Positions 30,181 through 39,134 of a DNA stretch of 39,134 nt are shown piece after piece. The translations under genes were made by a program, and so were the position numbers. Each line of letters begins with the position of its first letter. The stretch's first letter is position 1. The stretch comes from Gilliamella sp. WF3-4 (GTDB taxonomy: Bacteria; Pseudomonadota; Gammaproteobacteria; Enterobacterales; Orbaceae), in contig NZ_LZGW01000024.1 of NCBI RefSeq assembly GCF_001690275.1, positions 1 through 39,134 on the forward strand, in the 5' to 3' direction. The notes beneath the pieces are model-generated. The model ran no database searches and was not told where the DNA came from. It saw nothing but the letters and a program-made list of their open reading frames with translations.

Positions 30181-31629
30181 ATGATGCATTGGCGTTCAAT
30201 CCTGCGAATTATCGGGTTATTAATTGCCCTGTTATCGGTATTTATGTTGCTACCAGCACTTGTTGCTTTAATCTATCGTGATGGTGCTGGTGCCATCTTT
30301 GTGCGATCGTTTTTTGCCGCATTGATATTAGGCTGTTTATTATGGCTACCAAATCGCCACCATCGCCATGAACTGAGCACGCGTGAAGGCTTTTTTATCG
30401 TCGTACTATTTTGGGTGGTGTTAGGTACAATCGGCGCATTTCCGTTTATTTTTGACACACATATTAATTTAAATTTAACTAACGCCTTTTTTGAATCATT
30501 CTCAAGCCTAACAACAACTGGCGCAACAACCATCGTTAAATTAGATCACCTACCTAAAGCCCTGCTTTTTTATCGGCAATTACTACAATGGCTTGGTGGT
30601 ATGGGGATTATCGTTTTAGCTGTCGCCATTTTACCATTATTGGGCGTTGGGGGAATGCAACTTTACCGAGCAGAGATTCCCGGTCCACAAAAAGATAGCA
30701 AAATGCGCCCTCGTATTGCCGAAACGGCTAAAACACTTTGGTCAATTTATATTTTACTGACCACGCTTTGTGCTGTTTGTTTATGGGCAGCTGGAATGAA
30801 TGCCTTTGATGCCATTTCACATAGCTTTTCAACAATATCGATGGGTGGATTTTCAACGCATGACAATAACCTTGCTTATTTTAATAGTGCTGCAATCAAT
30901 TACATTATCACCCTGTTTTTAATCTTATCGGGTTGTAACTTTGCTCTACATTTTGCCGCATTAAATGGGTTTTCTATTAAGGTTTACTGGCGAGATCAAG
31001 AATTTAGAACGTTCATCTTTATTCTCGTTGTGCTAATTGCAATCTGTGCATTTGGTATTTATTTTTACCAATCAGAGCGAAAACTCAGTATAGATAAGAT
31101 AGTATTACAAGTTGTATCGATAGTTGCCACCGTTGGTTTTACTGTGGATGATATCAATACATGGCCATCATCATTACCCATCTTTTTGTTATGTGCATCA
31201 TTTATTGGTGGCTGTGCAGGTTCAACAGGTGGTGGTCTAAAAGTGGTTCGCGTACTACTTTTATTTATGCAAGGATCCCGCGAACTTAAACGCTTAATTC
31301 ACCCCAATGCCATCTATACTTTAAAATTAAATAATCGAGTGGTTCCAGAACGAATTATCGAAGCAGTTTGGGGCTTTTTTTCGGCCTATACCTTAGTGTT
31401 TTTAGTTAGCCTATTTATTATTATGGCAACAAGTATTGATGCCACTGACTCTTTTTATATTGTGGCCTCATCACTCAATAACTTAGGTGTTGGTCTCGGT
31501 AGCGTCAGTGATAACTTTGCTAACGTCAGTAATATCGTTAAATGGGTGATGGTGGTTGATATGTTATTTGGCCGATTAGAAATATTTACTTTATTAGTTT
31601 TATTCACCCCAACGTTTTGGCGAAGCTGA
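30181..31629 (+). CDS. trkH: Trk system potassium uptake protein TrkH
   Basis: A 482-residue K+ channel-like transporter (E. coli TrkH 483). The four selectivity-filter loops are recognisable: SLTTTGATT, ISMGGFST, VATVGFT and LNNLGVGLG. The GGCAGSTGGGLKVVR segment just after the third repeat and the C-terminal FGRLEIFTLLVLFTPTFWR are typical. TrkH works with cytoplasmic TrkA, which is not in the window. It starts at ATG 30181 (a second ATG follows directly) 11 bp after djlA. E. coli trkH is followed by hemG, which is missing here. Confidence 0.96.
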   Translation: MMHWRSILRIIGLLIALLSVFMLLPALVALIYRDGAGAIFVRSFFAALILGCLLWLPNRHHRHELSTREGFFIVVLFWVVLGTIGAFPFIFDTHINLNLTNAFFESFSSLTTTGATTIVKLDHLPKALLFYRQLLQWLGGMGIIVLAVAILPLLGVGGMQLYRAEIPGPQKDSKMRPRIAETAKTLWSIYILLTTLCAVCLWAAGMNAFDAISHSFSTISMGGFSTHDNNLAYFNSAAINYIITLFLILSGCNFALHFAALNGFSIKVYWRDQEFRTFIFILVVLIAICAFGIYFYQSERKLSIDKIVLQVVSIVATVGFTVDDINTWPSSLPIFLLCASFIGGCAGSTGGGLKVVRVLLLFMQGSRELKRLIHPNAIYTLKLNNRVVPERIIEAVWGFFSAYTLVFLVSLFIIMATSIDATDSFYIVASSLNNLGVGLGSVSDNFANVSNIVKWVMVVDMLFGRLEIFTLLVLFTPTFWRS

Positions 31630-31770
31630 TTTTATACTAAAACACATGCTTTCCTAAAAGTTTTTGACAAAATACACAAATTTACAAATATTTTATTGAT
31701 TATTTAGCCAATTACAGACAGAATTACTGGGCAGCATGTGCTGTATTTATTAGAGGTAATCACCTGACAT

Positions 31771-33345
31771 ATGGAATGGATCATGGATCCTACAATCTGG
31801 ATTGGCTTATCCACTCTGGTTGTACTTGAAATCGTCCTTGGTATTGATAACATTGTTTTTATTGCCATTCTTGCCGAGAAACTTCCACCCCATCAACGAG
31901 ACAAAGCCCGCATTACAGGCCTTGCCTTTGCATTAATTACCCGAGTGTTATTATTAATGTTCACGGGTTGGTTAGTTACACTCACTACACCATTATTTTC
32001 AATATCTGGAATCAACTTTAATGCACGCCAACTGATTATGTTAATCGGGGGGATATTTTTACTATTTAAAGCCACAATGGAGCTCAATGAGCGCCTTGAA
32101 GGTGCGTCACACGAAGATGGAAAACCGAAAAAAACTTCTCACTTTTGGACTGTTGTAGCCCAAATAGTCGTACTTGATGCGGTGTTCTCACTTGATTCGG
32201 TGATTACCGCTGTGGGAATGGTTGAACATATTCCTGTGATGATTATTGCTGTTTGCATCGCCATTGGCATTATGATGGTGGCAAGTAAACCATTGGCTAA
32301 TTTTGTCAACGCTCACCCAACGATTGTCATTCTCTGCTTGAGCTTTTTATTAATGATTGGCTTTAGCCTAGTTGCCGAAGGTTTTGGTTTTATGATTCCA
32401 AAAGGTTACCTATATGCCGCAATTGGATTCTCAATTATGATTGAGTTTTTCAACCAATTAGCTATTTTTAACCGGCGCAAAGCATTAAATAAAAAACCAT
32501 TACGTGAACGCACTGCCGAAGCAATTTTACACCTATTAAAAGGTGATGCAGAAGAAGATCCCGATACCCACACCATTGATGTGGTGTCAGATGCCAATAA
32601 AAAAGTCTCGGTATTTAATCATCAAGAACTAAGCATGGTTGAGCGAGTGCTTGGCCTAGCGCAACGTTCCGTCAGTAGTATCATGACATCTAGGCTTGAT
32701 GTTGATATGGTTAATATTAATGATAATCGAGATGTCATCATAAAAGAAATCTTTGATAATCCTCATTCACGCTTAGTAGTCACGGATAATGACTCGATTG
32801 ATGAACCATTAGGCATCATCCAAGTTAATGATCTTTTAAAAGACATACTCCAAAGCGAAAAGCCAATCGATATTCATTCGCTTATCAAACAACCGTTGAT
32901 CTTCCCTGAAACGGTATCGTTACTGGTTGCCTTAGAACAATTTAAAAAAGCCAAAACCCATTTTGCCTTTGTGGTTGATGAGTTTGGTTCAATGCAAGGG
33001 GTTGTTTCGGTAACCGATATTATCGAAACCATTGCCGGCGATTTCCCAACGGAAGAAGAGGAAATTGATGCTAAACATGATATTCAATGTTTAGATGATA
33101 ACAGCTGGATTGCTAACGGCTATATTCCTGTTGAAGAGCTAGTACGCTTTGTCCCTATTCCTATTGATGATAAGCGTGAATATCATACTTTGGCAGGACT
33201 ATTAATGGAAAAAGCACAACATTTACTCAATGTTGGCGAAACCATTCAAATTGGCGATTATTTATTTGAAGTAGCCGAAATAGAAAGCCACAGAATTTTG
33301 AAAGTAAAAATTACGTTAAATAAACTCAATTCTGGTGCATTGTAA
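31771..33345 (+). CDS. yoaE: TerC-family membrane protein with CBS pair and CorC/HlyC domain (YoaE-like)
   Basis: A 524-residue protein close to E. coli YoaE (518) in order and sequence. An N-terminal TerC domain of about 230 residues with seven or so membrane segments ([58 protein letters not shown]) is followed by two CBS repeats (about 300-425) and a C-terminal CorC_HlyC domain. TerC relatives export metals such as Mn2+; the function of YoaE itself is not settled. The start MEWIMDP parallels E. coli MEFLMDP. It follows trkH after 141 bp, which contain a small palindrome (CAGCATGTGCTG) and no clear promoter. Confidence 0.9.
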   Translation: MEWIMDPTIWIGLSTLVVLEIVLGIDNIVFIAILAEKLPPHQRDKARITGLAFALITRVLLLMFTGWLVTLTTPLFSISGINFNARQLIMLIGGIFLLFKATMELNERLEGASHEDGKPKKTSHFWTVVAQIVVLDAVFSLDSVITAVGMVEHIPVMIIAVCIAIGIMMVASKPLANFVNAHPTIVILCLSFLLMIGFSLVAEGFGFMIPKGYLYAAIGFSIMIEFFNQLAIFNRRKALNKKPLRERTAEAILHLLKGDAEEDPDTHTIDVVSDANKKVSVFNHQELSMVERVLGLAQRSVSSIMTSRLDVDMVNINDNRDVIIKEIFDNPHSRLVVTDNDSIDEPLGIIQVNDLLKDILQSEKPIDIHSLIKQPLIFPETVSLLVALEQFKKAKTHFAFVVDEFGSMQGVVSVTDIIETIAGDFPTEEEEIDAKHDIQCLDDNSWIANGYIPVEELVRFVPIPIDDKREYHTLAGLLMEKAQHLLNVGETIQIGDYLFEVAEIESHRILKVKITLNKLNSGAL

Positions 33346-33413
33346 TACAGTATAGCCAGAATAACGCTTGACCAAAATAAATAACTGGCAATAATAATGC
33401 GGTAACACCTCTG

Positions 33414-33446
33414 AAGATGTGGAGCTACAACTCCTCATCTTTTTTA
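33414..33446 (+). terminator. Intrinsic terminator after yoaE
   Basis: AAGATG-T-GGAG (33414-33424), loop CTACAA and CTCC-T-CATCTT (33431-33441) form a 10-bp stem with one T-T mismatch, followed by a T-rich tail (TTTTTATTTTT). Confidence 0.85.
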
Positions 33447-33524
33447 TTTTTACTTTTTGGTAAAAAAGCTAGCACTGTTTATCAACATTTATGATTACTT
33501 ATCAATCCAATTAGGCCTGAACTT

Positions 33525-34835
33525 ATGAATTCAATATTCGAAAAACTGTTTCAATTGAAAGAAAAAAAAACAACTATCGGTACGGAAATAATTGCAGGAT
33601 GTACAACCTTCCTTACTATGGTGTATATCATCTTTGTTAATCCATCCATTTTATCGGCAACAGGTATGGATACCTCCGCAGTATTTGTTTTAACTTGTGT
33701 GGTTACTGCCTTTGCATCTATTTTAATGGGTTTGTTTGCTAATTTACCCATTGCATTAGCACCCGCAATGGGGCTGAATGTCTTCTTTGCCTATGGCATG
33801 TGTGGTGCCATGGGCTACTCTTGGCAAGTCGGTATGGGTGCCATATTTTGGGGCTCGCTCGTCTTTTTCGCTTTATCCCTATTTAAAGTTCGCCACTGGC
33901 TAATTGAACATATTCCACAATGTTTACGTATAGGTATCAGTGCGGGTATTGGGCTATTTATTGCCTTTATGGGCTTTCAAAATATGGGCATTGTAGTCGC
34001 ATCGCCTTCTACCCTATTAACCATGGGCAATATCTTATCGCTTAAAGTATTATTGGGATCACTGGGTTTTTTCATCATTATTATTTTAGCGGCACGTAAC
34101 TTTCATGCTGCGGTATTAATTTCGATTTTAGTTGTGACATTACTGGCACTATGGCTCGATCCTAATATTAATTATCAAGGTATTGTGTCCATGCCACCAA
34201 GTGTTAGTAGCGTTGTTGGCCATGTTGATCTCGCTGGCTCACTTAATATTGGCATTATGGGAGTTATTTTTTCAGTCATGATTGTCAGCCTATTCGATTC
34301 ATCTGGCACCATATTGGCTTTAACCGATAAAGCAGGAATTAGTGATGAGAAAGGCCGTTTTCCTAAAATGCGCCAAGCACTATTAATCGATAGCTTTAGT
34401 TCATCGCTAGGTGGATTATTCGGCACATCATCGGTATTAACCTATATCGAAAGTTCAGCAGGCATTTCTGTTGGTGGGCGCACAGGCTTAACGGCAGTTG
34501 TTGTTGGCGTGTTATTTTTAATTGTGACTTTTTTATCGCCACTGGCCCATTTAGTGCCAACTTATGCCACATCTGGGGCGCTTATTTTTGTTGGCATTTT
34601 AATGGTTTCAAGCTTAGTTAAAGTTAAGTGGTCTGATTTAACCGAGGCAACACCAGCATTTATTACCGCAATCATGATGCCTTTTGCCTTTGCTATTACA
34701 GAAGGCGTTGCGCTAGGTTTTATCTCTTACGTAGTGCTAAAAACCTTTACAGGTAAGTTTAAAGAGCTCAATCTTTGCGTAATTATTTTTGCGTTACTAT
34801 TTGCTTTAAAATTTATCTTTATCGATCACCATTAA
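33525..34835 (+). CDS. adeP: Adenine permease (AdeP/PurP), NCS2 family
   Basis: A 436-residue AzgA-type proton:purine symporter, aligned nearly end to end with E. coli AdeP (PurP): TEIIAGCTTFLTMVYIIFVNPSIL, LPIALAPAMGLNVFFAY, LFDSSGTILALTDKAG, SSVLTYIESSAGISVGGRTGLTAVV and MMPFAFAITEGVALGFISY. About 12 membrane segments are expected. The substrate call (adenine, rather than hypoxanthine/guanine as for GhxP) rests on closer similarity to AdeP. The N-terminus is shorter than in E. coli. It is monocistronic, between terminators. No purine riboswitch was recognised in the 5' region. Confidence 0.9.
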   Translation: MNSIFEKLFQLKEKKTTIGTEIIAGCTTFLTMVYIIFVNPSILSATGMDTSAVFVLTCVVTAFASILMGLFANLPIALAPAMGLNVFFAYGMCGAMGYSWQVGMGAIFWGSLVFFALSLFKVRHWLIEHIPQCLRIGISAGIGLFIAFMGFQNMGIVVASPSTLLTMGNILSLKVLLGSLGFFIIIILAARNFHAAVLISILVVTLLALWLDPNINYQGIVSMPPSVSSVVGHVDLAGSLNIGIMGVIFSVMIVSLFDSSGTILALTDKAGISDEKGRFPKMRQALLIDSFSSSLGGLFGTSSVLTYIESSAGISVGGRTGLTAVVVGVLFLIVTFLSPLAHLVPTYATSGALIFVGILMVSSLVKVKWSDLTEATPAFITAIMMPFAFAITEGVALGFISYVVLKTFTGKFKELNLCVIIFALLFALKFIFIDHH

Positions 34836-34840
34836 AACAA

Positions 34841-34867
34841 TTCCCCATTGTGACTTACAATGGGGAA
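34841..34867 (+). terminator. Intrinsic terminator after adeP
   Basis: TTCCCCATTGT (34841-34851), loop GACTT and ACAATGGGGAA (34857-34867) form a perfect 11-bp stem, followed after AAGCA-type bases by TTTTT (TAAGCATTTTTC). Confidence 0.85.
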
Positions 34868-34891
34868 TAAGCATTTTTCAAAACGGCTAAT

Positions 34892-34911
34892 ACAGATATT
34901 GATCTGTTTTT
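34892..34911 (+). terminator. Second terminator-like hairpin before the str operon
   Basis: ACAGAT (34892-34897), loop ATTG and ATCTGT (34902-34907) precede a T-run. Outer AAGCA (34869-34873) and TGCTT (34911-34915) could extend it. It is probably a back-up terminator insulating the str operon. Confidence 0.5.
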
Positions 34912-35015
34912 GCTTATGAATATCAGTATAAAAATACTACCCTCTTTTCATTAAAAAAACGATGACCTTCAACAAGAATTAAACTCTAGATCAAACACTT
35001 AATATTAGCAAAAAC

Positions 35016-35044
35016 TTGACATTATATCTTCTGGGGTCTAGAAT
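35016..35044 (+). promoter_or_regulatory. Strong sigma-70 promoter of the str operon
   Basis: A perfect -35 TTGACA (35016-35021), a 17-bp spacer and -10 TAGAAT (35039-35044) lie about 100 bp upstream of rpsL. GGGTC (35034-35038) and GACCC (35050-35054) flank the -10, just before the expected start, as a short inverted repeat. The near-consensus elements fit a highly expressed ribosomal operon. Confidence 0.8.
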
Positions 35045-35128
35045 CTTGCGACCCAAAACTTATATACATAGGTTTTGGTCTACAGTTATTAATTACGTAT
35101 CTAAAAAGCAATTTTAAATTTATTTTAA

Positions 35129-35521
<393 letters not shown>

Positions 35522-35525
35522 TGGA

Positions 35526-36092
<567 letters not shown>

Positions 36093-36200
36093 TCAAGTTA
36101 TTTACACAAATAACTTGAATTAAGACTGATTGTCCTTATCTGCTTTCAGTCTACTTAAATGATATTTTGTTAAGCAAACGATTCTAAATAGAGGATTAAT

Positions 36201-38303
36201 ATGGCTCGTACAACCCCCATAGCACGTTACCGTAATATTGGTATCAGTGCGCATATTGACGCAGGTAAAACAACAACAACTGAACGTATTTTGTTTTACA
36301 CTGGCGTAAGTCACAAAATTGGTGAAGTTCATGATGGCGCAGCGACCATGGACTGGATGGAACAAGAACAAGAACGTGGTATTACTATCACATCTGCAGC
36401 AACAACTGCATTCTGGTCTGGTATGGGTCAACAATTTGAACCACACCGCATCAACATTATCGACACCCCGGGACACGTTGACTTCACAATCGAAGTTGAG
36501 CGTTCTATGCGTGTACTTGATGGTGCAGTTATGGTTTATTGTGCTGTAGGCGGTGTTCAACCACAATCAGAAACAGTATGGCGCCAAGCAAATAAATATA
36601 AAGTTCCACGTATCGCATTTGTAAACAAAATGGACCGTATGGGTGCTAATTTCTTACGTGTTGTTGATCAAATCAAAACCCGTTTAGCCGCCGTTCCTGT
36701 TCCTTTAGTTTTACCAATCGGTGCAGAAGAAGCATTTACTGGTGTGGTTGATTTACTTAAACGTAAAGCAATCAACTGGAATGATGCCGACCAAGGCGTA
36801 ACATTCACTTACGAAGATGTACCAGCAGATATGGTTGAGCAAGTTGAAGAATGGCGCTCATTCTTAATAGAAACTGCTGCTGAAGCAAGTGAAGAGTTAA
36901 TGGAAAAATACCTTGGTGGTGAAGAGTTAACTGAAGAAGAAGTCAAAGCAGCACTACGTGAGCGCGTGCTTGCTAACGAAATCATCTTAGTAACTTGTGG
37001 TAGTGCCTTTAAAAATAAAGGTGTTCAATTTATGCTTGATGCCGTTATTGAATATTTACCAGCACCAACCGATGTACCAGCAATCAAAGGTGAATTACAA
37101 AATGGTGAAGCTGCGGAACGTCATTCAAGTGATGATGAACCATTCTCATCATTAGCATTCAAAATTGCAACTGACCCATTTGTTGGTAACTTAACATTCT
37201 TCCGTGTTTACTCAGGTGTTGTTAACTCTGGTGATACCGTTCTTAACTCAGTTAAAGATAAAAAAGAACGTTTTGGTCGTATCGTTCAGATGCACGCTAA
37301 CAAACGTGAAGAAATCAAAGAAGTTCGCGCAGGTGACATTGCAGCAGCTATCGGTCTTAAAGATGTGACTACTGGTGATACACTTTGTGCTGAAAGCGCA
37401 CCAATCATTCTTGAAAGAATGGAGTTCCCAGAGCCAGTAATCTCGGTTGCTGTTGAACCAAAAACAAAAGCTGACCAAGAAAAAATGGGACTTGCTTTAG
37501 GTCGATTAGCGCAAGAAGATCCTTCATTCCGTGTTCACACTGACGAAGAATCAGGTCAAACTATTATTTCTGGTATGGGTGAGCTTCACTTAGAAATCAT
37601 CGTTGACCGTATGAAACGTGAATTTAAAGTGGAAGCAAATGTTGGTAAACCACAAGTTGCTTACCGTGAAACAATTCGCAATGAAGTAGAACAAGAAGGT
37701 AAATTTGTTCGCCAATCTGGTGGTCGTGGTCAATATGGTCATGTATGGTTAAAAATCAAGCCATTAGAAGCAGGCGGCGAAGGCTACAAATTCAACAACG
37801 AAATTGTTGGTGGTGTGGTTCCTAAAGAATACATCCCTGCAGTTGATAAAGGCTGTCAAGAACAAATGAAAAACGGTGTTCTTGCTGGTTACCCAATTGT
37901 TGATGTTGAAGTCACTATCTTTGATGGTTCTTACCATGATGTCGACTCATCAGAAATGGCATTTAAAATTGCTGGTTCAATGGCATTTAAAGACGGCTTT
38001 ATGAAAGCAAAACCAGTGCTTTTAGAACCGATTATGAAAGTAGAAGTTGAAACTCCTGAAGATTATATGGGTGATGTTATCGGTGACTTAAACCGTCGTC
38101 GCGGTATGATCGAAGGAATGGAAGATACTGCAACTGGTAAAACAGTAAAAGCACAAGTTCCACTTTCAGAAATGTTTGGTTATGCAACAGACCTACGTTC
38201 ACAAACACAAGGTCGTGCTTCTTACTCTATGGAGTTCTTGAAGTACAATGAAGCACCAACAAATATTGCAACAGCAATTATTGAAGCTCGTAAAGCGAAA
38301 TAA
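36201..38303 (+). CDS. fusA: Elongation factor G
   Basis: A 700-residue translocation GTPase (E. coli EF-G 704). G1 AHIDAGKT (18-25), G3 DTPGH (88-92) and G4 NKMD (142-145) are intact, followed by the G' insert, the domain II-V regions and a C-terminus with [18 protein letters not shown] precedes the ATG. The 108-bp gap after rpsG has no terminator, so it is co-transcribed. Only one fusA-type gene is present here. Confidence 0.99.
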   Translation: MARTTPIARYRNIGISAHIDAGKTTTTERILFYTGVSHKIGEVHDGAATMDWMEQEQERGITITSAATTAFWSGMGQQFEPHRINIIDTPGHVDFTIEVERSMRVLDGAVMVYCAVGGVQPQSETVWRQANKYKVPRIAFVNKMDRMGANFLRVVDQIKTRLAAVPVPLVLPIGAEEAFTGVVDLLKRKAINWNDADQGVTFTYEDVPADMVEQVEEWRSFLIETAAEASEELMEKYLGGEELTEEEVKAALRERVLANEIILVTCGSAFKNKGVQFMLDAVIEYLPAPTDVPAIKGELQNGEAAERHSSDDEPFSSLAFKIATDPFVGNLTFFRVYSGVVNSGDTVLNSVKDKKERFGRIVQMHANKREEIKEVRAGDIAAAIGLKDVTTGDTLCAESAPIILERMEFPEPVISVAVEPKTKADQEKMGLALGRLAQEDPSFRVHTDEESGQTIISGMGELHLEIIVDRMKREFKVEANVGKPQVAYRETIRNEVEQEGKFVRQSGGRGQYGHVWLKIKPLEAGGEGYKFNNEIVGGVVPKEYIPAVDKGCQEQMKNGVLAGYPIVDVEVTIFDGSYHDVDSSEMAFKIAGSMAFKDGFMKAKPVLLEPIMKVEVETPEDYMGDVIGDLNRRRGMIEGMEDTATGKTVKAQVPLSEMFGYATDLRSQTQGRASYSMEFLKYNEAPTNIATAIIEARKAK

Positions 38304-38326
38304 TTATTTATCTAAATAAAGTAACG

Positions 38327-38350
38327 CTTCCCTTAATAACATAAGGGAAG
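38327..38350 (+). other. Intercistronic hairpin between fusA and tuf
   Basis: CTTCCCTTA (38327-38335) and TAAGGGAAG (38342-38350) form a perfect 9-bp stem with a 6-nt loop. No T-run follows (TGATTTAATAAAGG), so it is more likely an mRNA processing or stability element, or a weak attenuator, than a terminator. Confidence 0.55.
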
Positions 38351-38361
38351 TGATTTAATAA

Positions 38362-39134
<773 letters not shown>

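Noticed and set aside
33361-33524. Purine riboswitch before adeP
   Set aside because: The structured element here is an ordinary terminator for yoaE; no purine-riboswitch core was recognised.

Overview
The window is chromosomal DNA from an AT-rich gammaproteobacterium. Almost every recognisable protein reads like its E. coli counterpart: PurL, ParC/ParE, TrkH, YfbS, AroF, Edd, DmsA/DmsB and the str operon. Other traits point outside the enteric core: a two-domain glutamine-dependent NadE sits beside glnB, edd has no eda next to it, and there is a lectin-like secreted protein of a kind I associate with bee-gut Orbaceae. A Gilliamella/Orbus-type organism is my best inference. No tRNA, rRNA or CRISPR array was seen.

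Layout. 1-875 is the decayed end of an IS3-family element running off the left edge. 911-2478 holds the competence regulator sxy/tfoX, with a CRP-S-like site upstream, and an unknown secreted protein. 2485-4450 is a nadE-glnB pair on the minus strand. 4571-7200 carries two shikimate-pathway genes, aroB and aroF, with three TyrR-box-like sites before aroF. 7274-11176 is purL, sharing a bidirectional terminator with aroF. 11778-14160 is gntK-edd, gluconate entry into the Entner-Doudoroff pathway, behind a GntR-type operator. poxB (minus) and the anion transporter yfbS (plus) diverge around 16.0-16.2 kb.

18381-23098 on the minus strand contains ubiA and a dmsA-dmsB-dmsD cluster that has no dmsC membrane anchor and whose DmsA has no twin-arginine motif. 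This is the most unusual biology in the window. 23369-24871 is a secreted adhesin-like protein followed by a G8 tract. 25161-31629 is a tight parE-parC-djlA-trkH run. yoaE and adeP follow. The window ends in the str operon (rpsL-rpsG-fusA-tuf, the last cut by the edge), with a consensus promoter and a conserved S7 translational operator between rpsL and rpsG.

Working together: gluconate is phosphorylated by GntK and dehydrated by Edd towards pyruvate, which PoxB can oxidise to acetate while reducing quinone. UbiA supplies ubiquinone. The DmsAB-like enzyme would be a terminal or auxiliary reductase. The rest is mainly housekeeping: chromosome decatenation, K+ uptake, purine synthesis and salvage, and translation.
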